From Scatosoma sp045614565 (GTDB lineage: Bacteria; Bacillota; Clostridia; Christensenellales; Borkfalkiaceae), in NCBI GenBank assembly GCA_045614565.1, contig JAZLDG010000036.1:1-64000 (forward strand): 64,000 bases of DNA, written 5' to 3'. This document shows, in pieces, positions 58,146-64,000 of the stretch (within the stretch, counting starts at the first letter, position 1; each line of letters begins with the position of its first letter). The position numbers were made by a program, and so were the translations under genes. Below the pieces are notes generated by a model that worked only from the letters and a program-made list of their open reading frames with translations, had not been told where the DNA came from and ran no database searches.

Positions 58146-59402
58146 ATGGATAAATATATCGTAGACGGCGGTGAAAAACTGTATGGAAAGGTAGAAGTCC
58201 AAAGCGCGAAAAACACCGTGCTGCCCCTTCTCGCCGCATCTGTTTTAACCGACGAACAAGTGAAACTCAAAGGAGTGCCGACAATCGTAGACGTGGAAAA
58301 TATGCTACGAATATTAAGCGAAGTCGGATGCAAGATACAACGCCAAAAAGACGTTGTCGTAATCGACAGCTCCAACGCAGTTTCCCACGAGATTCCTTCT
58401 AGGTTGACAAGGGAACTGCGTTCTTCCGTTTTTATGCTCGGTTCTATCTTAACGAGATTTCGTAGAGCTAAAATTTCTTACCCCGGCGGTTGCGACATCG
58501 GACTTCGTCCCATTGATTTACATTTGTCGGGCTTGAAACGCTTGGGCGTGGAAATCACGGAAGAAGGCGGATACATAGAATGTAAAGCGGAGAAGCTTGT
58601 TGGTGCGGATATTTTGCTCGATTTTCCAAGCGTAGGCGCGTCGGAAAATATTATTCTTGCCGCGGTGAAAGCGCAAGGGGTTACGGTAATTCGTAACGCG
58701 GCGAAAGAGCCCGAAATCGTAGACTTGCAAAATTTTCTCAATGCAATGGGCGCAAAGGTACGCGGCGCGGGCGGCGGCACGGTCGTAATCGAAGGCGTTA
58801 AAAAGCTTTACGGCGTGGAATATTCGCCGATCGGCGATAGAATTGAAGCGGGTACGTATTTGATTGCAGCGGCTTCTTGCGGCGGCGAAATTGAAACGAT
58901 GGGCGTTCCAACGGAAAATATTGCGGCACTTTTACATAAATTGCGTGAAAACGGTTGCAAAATACATGCAAAAAATGATAGAATAATAATTAGAAGCGAC
59001 GGAAGGCTTAAAAGTGTCAATTTGGTGGAAACTACGCCATTTCCGGGGTTTCCCACCGATTTACAAGCGCAATACTCGGCTTTGTGCGCGACGGCGCACG
59101 GTACGACGCTCGTCGTGGAAAATTTATTTGAAACCCGCTATAAATACGCGGCGGAGCTTATGCGTATGGGCGCGGATATCACCGTACGTGGACGGACGGC
59201 GGTTATACGCGGCGTTGAAAAACTGCACGGCGCGCGAATAACGGCAAGCGATCTTCGCGGCGGAGCTGCGCTGGTGGTCGCAGCGTTAAAGGCGGAAGGC
59301 AAAAGCGAGATTATCGATTTGTCGCATATCGATAGGGGCTACGCCGATTTTGAATATAAACTTAAAAAACTCGGCGGGAAAATCCGTAGGATACGGATAT
59401 AA
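58146..59402 (+). CDS. murA: UDP-N-acetylglucosamine 1-carboxyvinyltransferase
   Basis: A 418-residue cytosolic enzyme for the first committed step of peptidoglycan precursor synthesis, transfer of enolpyruvate to UDP-GlcNAc. The catalytic cysteine is C116 in GGCDIG, the target of fosfomycin. SAKNTVLPLLAA at the N-terminus and PGFPTDLQAQ are family signatures. It lies where murG usually is. ATG 58146 follows AAGGAGC. Length is normal. Confidence 0.96.
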   Translation: MDKYIVDGGEKLYGKVEVQSAKNTVLPLLAASVLTDEQVKLKGVPTIVDVENMLRILSEVGCKIQRQKDVVVIDSSNAVSHEIPSRLTRELRSSVFMLGSILTRFRRAKISYPGGCDIGLRPIDLHLSGLKRLGVEITEEGGYIECKAEKLVGADILLDFPSVGASENIILAAVKAQGVTVIRNAAKEPEIVDLQNFLNAMGAKVRGAGGGTVVIEGVKKLYGVEYSPIGDRIEAGTYLIAAASCGGEIETMGVPTENIAALLHKLRENGCKIHAKNDRIIIRSDGRLKSVNLVETTPFPGFPTDLQAQYSALCATAHGTTLVVENLFETRYKYAAELMRMGADITVRGRTAVIRGVEKLHGARITASDLRGGAALVVAALKAEGKSEIIDLSHIDRGYADFEYKLKKLGGKIRRIRI

Positions 59403-59440
59403 GTATTTGCTTGTAACAAACTACGAATGAGGAAAAAGGA

Positions 59441-60280
59441 ATGAAAGCTAAAAAATTTTTAGTCATACTGCTGACGTCGCTCGTCTTTTTAGCGGGGGCG
59501 GTGCTTGGTGTTGCTACGGTATACCGCGTAGACGAGATTTGCGTGGACGCTTCGACGATTTCGGACGAAGCGGAAGCCGAAGCGCAAGATCTGCAAGCAC
59601 GGCTTATAGCGGCGTACGAAAAGCAAAGCATTTTTTCGGCGGAAGCTACGCTAGCGGAAGAAATTATAGCCGATTTTCCTTATTTTAGAATGTCGCAATT
59701 TGAAAAAGCATACCCCAACCGTATCGTCGTACACGTTACGGAAGACGTCGAAGTTTACGCGATTGAGAACGGGGCAGGGCAATATTATATTCTCGGCGGC
59801 GACGGAACGGTGCTTGGTATTCGCGACGAATATTTCAACCGTTCGGACGAAACGGGAAAAAGTAATAATTTGCTCGTAACGGGCGTTTCAGTAACGGGGC
59901 AAAAGGGCGAAATTATCAGGGGTGACGAGAACGTAACTTCGCTGTTAAGCTTTTGTCAAAAGGTAGACGGGTTATTAAACGGTATTCGTAGAAATATAAC
60001 CGCGATTGAACTCAAAAAAGGCGGTAGTTCGCAAGAAACGATTTTATTAAAATTGTCTACTTTTGAAGGCGTTACTATTTATATAAATAATCCTTCGGTG
60101 CAAACGGAGCGCAAAGCGGAAATTGCCGTCAACGAATATCTGGGTACGGGAAACGTGGGTTTGACTGATTTACAAAGAACTTGCGGGATGCTGCTCGTAA
60201 CGGTTTCGGACGCTACGGGAGACGTGCAAACGACCTATCACGATAAAGATATAATCGCCGATGCGACGCAAAACGAATAA
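59441..60280 (+). CDS. ftsQ: FtsQ/DivIB-type cell-division protein
   Basis: A 279-residue bitopic protein: basic start, one membrane helix (about 6-26), then a POTRA-like domain (about 30-100, with LAEEIIADFPYF and NRIVVHVTEDVEVYAIE) and a beta domain (YYILGGDGTVLG). FtsQ links FtsL/DivIC with FtsW/FtsI. The family is diverse, and the call rests on topology, the PNRIVVHVTE-type strand and position before ftsA. The ATG follows AGGAAAAAGG. Confidence 0.85.
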   Translation: MKAKKFLVILLTSLVFLAGAVLGVATVYRVDEICVDASTISDEAEAEAQDLQARLIAAYEKQSIFSAEATLAEEIIADFPYFRMSQFEKAYPNRIVVHVTEDVEVYAIENGAGQYYILGGDGTVLGIRDEYFNRSDETGKSNNLLVTGVSVTGQKGEIIRGDENVTSLLSFCQKVDGLLNGIRRNITAIELKKGGSSQETILLKLSTFEGVTIYINNPSVQTERKAEIAVNEYLGTGNVGLTDLQRTCGMLLVTVSDATGDVQTTYHDKDIIADATQNE

Positions 60281-60290
60281 AAATGACGGA

Positions 60291-60314
60291 AACACGCTTC
60301 AAGGCGTGTTTTTT
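60291..60314 (+). terminator. Terminator between ftsQ and ftsA
   Basis: An 8-base-pair stem (60291-60298 with 60303-60310) with loop TCAA, followed by six T residues (60309-60314). It separates the murE-ftsQ operon from ftsA-ftsZ. Confidence 0.85.
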
Positions 60315-60336
60315 CAAGGTTTTTTTTCTCAATTCA

Positions 60337-60365
60337 TTGACAAGCGAATAGAAATAGTGTATAAT
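60337..60365 (+). promoter_or_regulatory. Consensus promoter of ftsA-ftsZ
   Basis: TTGACA (60337-60342), a 17-base spacer and TATAAT (60360-60365), a perfect match. The leader to the ATG at 60420 is about 48 bases. Confidence 0.88.
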
Positions 60366-60419
60366 AAACGAAAGGTTTGTTATGAAATAAACTCTATCAT
60401 ACGGAGCAGAAGAAAATAT

Positions 60420-61607
60420 ATGAGAAACGAAAGCGTAGCGGTTTTAGACGTACGATCGTATGAAATAACGTTTTTTCTCGGCTCGAAGGGCGTAAACGAT
60501 ACGTTCGTTTTTTACGGCAGTCATACGGAAAAATACGACGGTTTTTCGACGGAAGGCTTCTTCGATAAAGAGTCTTTTCGCCGTGCAGTCGTAACGGCGA
60601 TAACGAGCGTTCGGCAAAATTACGAAGGAATTATCGGGAAAATTTACGTTGGCGTGCCTACGCCGTTCGTATCCGTAATGACCAAAGGCCATACCATTTC
60701 TTTCCCTAAAAAGCGTAAAATTTCTTCGCAGGATATAGACGCTTTGTATGAGAGCGGACTTAACGGATTGTTGGCAAAAGAGCGTTGTATCCGTCGCTCG
60801 AATATGTATTTTACGCTGGGGGATAACCGTAAATATTTTGAAGCGGAAGATATGTACGGCGTGCCGACGACGCTTTTGAAAGGTGCGTTAAGTTATTATT
60901 TCGTGGCGGATACTTTCTATGAGATTACGACTTCCGTTTTGAACGATTTGGATTTCCAACAAATTAAATTTTTGCCTTCAACCTTGGCGCAGTCCGTGTA
61001 CTTATTACCGCCCAAACGTCGCGAAGGGTACGCGTTTTTGTTGGACGTGGGCTTCTTGAATTCGTCTATATCCGTCGTCTACGGCAACGGTATCGTGCGG
61101 GAAGAAAGTTTTGATTTCGGCTTGGGTAGCGTTTTGGTCGCTTTAATGGAATATTTGAACGTCGACTATACGACGGCGCAAGAAATTTTACTCGCGGCAA
61201 ATATTTCGGGTGGCGGCGTGCCAAAGGAACTCGTGTGGACGAACGAACGCGGGGATTTGGCGTTTTCCGTTCAAAAAATTAACGATATCGTCAAGTGTAG
61301 CTTGGACGGGCTTTGCGAAAAAATAGAAGAGTTTTTCGGGAAATATTATCAAGAAAAAACGCCGACTGTTTTTGCTGTAAATCCCATTAGCTTAACGGGT
61401 GAAGGGATAGGCGGTATTGCAGGCGCGACGGAGCACATAGCCAAGCGTTTGGGGAGATTAACGGAGCTGATTGCACCCGATTTACCCTATTATGATAAAC
61501 CTGCTTTTTCGTCGAGAATGGCACTTCTCGATATGGCGTTGTCCGATCGCAAACAGGGCGGTTGGCTACAAAAAATTTTTAACAGTTTCGGAGGAAAAAA
61601 GAAATGA
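60420..61607 (+). CDS. ftsA: FtsA-like actin-fold membrane tether for FtsZ
   Basis: A 395-residue divergent FtsA. The protein links FtsZ filaments to the membrane and recruits the divisome. The second phosphate-binding loop (LLDVGFLNSSISVVYGNG) and a C-terminal amphipathic helix with basic end (GGWLQKIFNSFGGKKK) are as in FtsA. The first phosphate loop, normally D-x-G-T/S-S, reads LDVRSYEITFFLG and lacks the Gly-Thr/Ser. I chose ATG 60420, which follows the consensus promoter; the open frame begins at 60261 inside ftsQ. It overlaps ftsZ by four bases (ATGA). Sequence identity to model FtsA looks low, but position makes the call firm. Confidence 0.82.
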   Translation: MRNESVAVLDVRSYEITFFLGSKGVNDTFVFYGSHTEKYDGFSTEGFFDKESFRRAVVTAITSVRQNYEGIIGKIYVGVPTPFVSVMTKGHTISFPKKRKISSQDIDALYESGLNGLLAKERCIRRSNMYFTLGDNRKYFEAEDMYGVPTTLLKGALSYYFVADTFYEITTSVLNDLDFQQIKFLPSTLAQSVYLLPPKRREGYAFLLDVGFLNSSISVVYGNGIVREESFDFGLGSVLVALMEYLNVDYTTAQEILLAANISGGGVPKELVWTNERGDLAFSVQKINDIVKCSLDGLCEKIEEFFGKYYQEKTPTVFAVNPISLTGEGIGGIAGATEHIAKRLGRLTELIAPDLPYYDKPAFSSRMALLDMALSDRKQGGWLQKIFNSFGGKKK

Positions 61608-62929
61608 ACGATTTTTACGAAGAAAATACGAATTACGGATATTCCGCGACGCAAGCGGAAACTGCGACGGAAACGGCTGTGAACAATCTTTCGGGCGTAG
61701 CAAAAATCAAAGTGATCGGCGTTGGCGGTGCGGGGAATAACGCGGTCGACCGCTTAATCGAATCGGGCTTACAAAGCGCGGAATATATCGTCGTCAATAC
61801 GGACAATCAAGCGTTGGCTCGTTCTAAATCGGCAAACCGTATTCAAATCGGCGTAAAATTAACCAAGGGTCTTGGCGCGGGCGCAGATCCGTCCGTAGGC
61901 AGAGCCGCAGCGGAAGAAAATAAAGAAGCGATCCAAGAAGCCTTAAAAGATACCGATCTTTTGTTTATTACCGCAGGTATGGGCGGTGGAACGGGTACGG
62001 GTGCGGCTCCCGTGATTGCAAAAATTGCAAAAGAGATGAAAATTCTCACCGTTGCGGTAGTTACTTTGCCCTTTAATTTTGAAGCGAAACGCAGAATGGA
62101 TAACGCCGTTGCGGGCGTGGAAGAGCTCCGTAAATCGGTAGATTCTATTATCACCATTCCCAACGATAAAATTCGTCAAGTCGTACCCAAAGGCACGTCC
62201 TTTTCCGATTCCTTGAAAGTGGCGGACGAAGTACTCCGTCAAGGTATTCGCGGTATTGCGGAATTGATTGTGAAGCCGTCTCTTATCAACCTTGACTTTG
62301 CTGACGTTAAAACGACCTTGAAAGGTCGCGGACTTGCACATATGGGTATCGGCGTTGCCAAGGGCGAAAAGCGTATTTCCGACGCGGTACGTTGTGCGGT
62401 TTGCAGTCCTTTGCTCAATACGACGATCGAAGGCGCAAGCTCCGTTATTTTGAATATTATCGGCGGTAAGGACTTGTCTTTGGACGAAGTCGTTATGGCT
62501 GCTGATCTCGTAAGGGGCGTTATCGATTATTCCGCGAACGTAATTTTTGGCGCGTGCATCGACGAAAATATGTCCGACGAAGTGGAAGTCGTTATTATCG
62601 CAACGGGCTTTAACAACCAACAAAACGGTATTAGCTCGGAAGCGCAAGAATCTGCGCTTCGTCAAGCGTCTATGCTATCGCAAAAAATCGATTACGCGAC
62701 GGTTGGTGGGACTACTCCCTACGCGCAACCCGCCGCACCCGTTTACAGCCAGCCCGTATATGCACAGCCTGTTCCCGCGCAACCCGTGCAAGCCGCGCCT
62801 GTAAACGCTTTTGAACCCGACGATCCCATTCCCGACGCTACGCCGCAAACGGAAGATGCTGCGGTTGACCGTAAACACCGTCCGAGATTTGTGGATTATT
62901 TTATGAAGAAAAATTCTGATAATAAATAA
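61604..62929 (+). CDS. ftsZ: Cell-division GTPase FtsZ
   Basis: A 441-residue tubulin homologue that forms the Z-ring. The N-terminal arm of about 33 residues is followed by KVIGVGGAGNNAVDRL, the tubulin signature GGGTGTG (near 126-132), and NFDxx-like segments with FADVKTTLKGRG. After the globular domain (about 345) comes a Pro/Gln/Ala/Val-rich linker (AQPVPAQPVQAAPV). The C-terminal peptide (RHRPRFVDYFMKK) differs from the common conserved tail ending in an IPxFL-type core, which fits a divergent FtsA partner. It is coupled to ftsA by ATGA overlap. Confidence 0.97.
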   Translation: MNDFYEENTNYGYSATQAETATETAVNNLSGVAKIKVIGVGGAGNNAVDRLIESGLQSAEYIVVNTDNQALARSKSANRIQIGVKLTKGLGAGADPSVGRAAAEENKEAIQEALKDTDLLFITAGMGGGTGTGAAPVIAKIAKEMKILTVAVVTLPFNFEAKRRMDNAVAGVEELRKSVDSIITIPNDKIRQVVPKGTSFSDSLKVADEVLRQGIRGIAELIVKPSLINLDFADVKTTLKGRGLAHMGIGVAKGEKRISDAVRCAVCSPLLNTTIEGASSVILNIIGGKDLSLDEVVMAADLVRGVIDYSANVIFGACIDENMSDEVEVVIIATGFNNQQNGISSEAQESALRQASMLSQKIDYATVGGTTPYAQPAAPVYSQPVYAQPVPAQPVQAAPVNAFEPDDPIPDATPQTEDAAVDRKHRPRFVDYFMKKNSDNK

Positions 62930-62936
62930 AACCGAA

Positions 62937-62970
62937 TAGAAACGGCTCACACGAGCCGTTTCTAAATTTT
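62937..62970 (+). terminator. Terminator of ftsA-ftsZ
   Basis: A perfect 12-base-pair stem (62937-62948 with 62953-62964) with loop ACAC, followed by a T-rich tract (62967-62972). Confidence 0.85.
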
Positions 62971-63009
62971 TACGGACATAATACGCGGAAAAAGCGCATA
63001 TCATATTAT

Positions 63010-64000
63010 ATGATTTTGAAAGGCTTTGAAGGTGTAAAAACAATCTATTTTATCGGTATCGGTGGGATTAGTATGAGCGCGCTCGCTAAATTTTTCGTTA
63101 CGCATGGTTATAGCGTAAGCGGAAGCGACGCGGCTCGTGGAGAAGAAACGGAAAATTTAACGGCTTACGGCGTAAAGGTGTATATCGGCGTAGACGAAAA
63201 TAGGGCGGAGCTTCGTAAAGCGGACGCGATCGTGTATACCGACGCTATACAAGCAACGAACGGCGAGCTAATGCAAGCAAAACGCTTAAAAAAACGTTGT
63301 TTTTCCCGCGCGGAGCTGTTGGCGGTCGTGTGTAGCGCGTTTTCCAATGTCGTTGCGATTGCAGGAAGTCACGGCAAGACGACTTGCACTTCTATGTGCG
63401 CACATATTCTTAAAAGTATCGCCGTGCCTTTTACGGCGCATATAGGCGGGGAAGATTGCACTTTTGGGAATTATTATTCAACGGGCTTGGAATATTTGGT
63501 TACGGAAGCTTGCGAATATAAACGCAATTTATTAAAAATTCAAGCGGATAGAGCGGTTTTATTAAATATTGATTGCGATCATATGGAATGTTACCGTGAC
63601 GAGAACGATTTAACCGATTGTTTCCGCAGCTATTGTAAGGCGGCGAAAGCGGCGTTCGTATGCGCCGATGATCCGCGCTGTAAGGATTTGGGGGAATTTG
63701 CGACTTTTGGTATCGACAACCCGCTTTCCGATTATAGAGCTGTGGATTTACGAGCGAACGAAGAAAAATATTCCTTTACCTTGGAAGAATACGGAAAACC
63801 GCTTTGCCGTATCAAATTGAACGCAGTGGGGCGTTGTAACGTGTATAACGCGTTGGCGGCGTTTGCGGTGATGCGTTCGTTTGGTTTTGACGAAAAGGAA
63901 ATTAAACGCGGCTTGGAAAGTTTTACGGCGGTAAAGCGTAGATTTGAAAAGATCGGGAGCTATCACGGCACAAGCTTTATATGCGACTACGCGCATCATC
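63010..64000 (+). CDS. murC: UDP-MurNAc:L-alanine ligase, truncated by window end
   Basis: The first 330 codons of MurC, the ligase that adds L-alanine to UDP-MurNAc. The N-terminal IYFIGIGGISMSALA, the ATP site GSHGKTT (near 119-125), EACEYKRNLL and CDYAHH at the very end are family motifs. The frame is open at base 64000. ATG 63010 has no clear ribosome site and may be read from a very short leader; I could not place a promoter between the ftsZ terminator and this start. Order ftsZ then murC is unusual, since murC normally lies before ftsQ. Confidence 0.93.
   Translation, partial: MILKGFEGVKTIYFIGIGGISMSALAKFFVTHGYSVSGSDAARGEETENLTAYGVKVYIGVDENRAELRKADAIVYTDAIQATNGELMQAKRLKKRCFSRAELLAVVCSAFSNVVAIAGSHGKTTCTSMCAHILKSIAVPFTAHIGGEDCTFGNYYSTGLEYLVTEACEYKRNLLKIQADRAVLLNIDCDHMECYRDENDLTDCFRSYCKAAKAAFVCADDPRCKDLGEFATFGIDNPLSDYRAVDLRANEEKYSFTLEEYGKPLCRIKLNAVGRCNVYNALAAFAVMRSFGFDEKEIKRGLESFTAVKRRFEKIGSYHGTSFICDYAHH

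Overview
The window looks like a chromosome segment of an uncultured, low-GC, Gram-positive-type (monoderm) Bacillota. Secreted proteins carry lipoboxes and there are no outer-membrane genes. The division and cell-wall (dcw) cluster starts with mraZ, and MurE carries the DNPR motif of meso-diaminopimelate-adding enzymes. Giant BspA-type leucine-rich-repeat proteins with InlB-type B-repeats are common in gut Clostridia of the Christensenellales group. I infer such a gut clostridium, but the sequence alone cannot fix the taxon. I saw no tRNA, rRNA, transposase, integrase or CRISPR array.

Layout. 1-282 is the end of tuf. 393-1247 encodes a CPBP membrane protease. 1240-6302 (minus) is a polyamine-uptake operon: an XRE-cupin regulator followed by potA, potB, potC and potD, under a consensus promoter with operator-like repeats. 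rpsT (minus) and murI follow. From 7917 the dcw cluster begins: mraZ, rsmH, ftsL, ftsI. It stops at 11773 and resumes only at 53089 with murE, mraY, murD, ftsW, murA, ftsQ, ftsA, ftsZ and a truncated murC. murF and murG are absent from the window.

The 41 kb between ftsI and murE is the unusual part. It holds a 2587-residue LRR/B-repeat protein (12088-19851); a MoxR AAA+/DUF58/two-VWA membrane module led by a membrane protein with a B-repeat-like domain (20053-27824); an LRR lipoprotein (27891-30734); and a 1753-residue lipoprotein with B-repeats and an unfamiliar repeat (30855-36116). The last part is an apparently continuous unit (about 36190-52984): a subtilisin-like protease fused to LRRs, a B-repeat/GLUG lipoprotein, a complete oligopeptide ABC importer and an 82-residue membrane protein.

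Working hypothesis (inference): the LRR/B-repeat proteins bind polymers or host proteins at the cell surface, the subtilase cuts protein there, and the Opp-type transporter takes up the peptides. The MoxR/VWA module may assemble or quality-control these surface proteins. The protease gene ends on an A_AAA_AAG slippery heptamer directly before its stop, and a 32-codon acidic tail continues in the -1 frame, suggesting frameshifting, slippage or a sequence error. Compact control signals stand out: consensus sigma-A-type promoters before the regulator, mraZ and ftsA, strong hairpin terminators, and a murD/ftsW overlap of about 143 bases.
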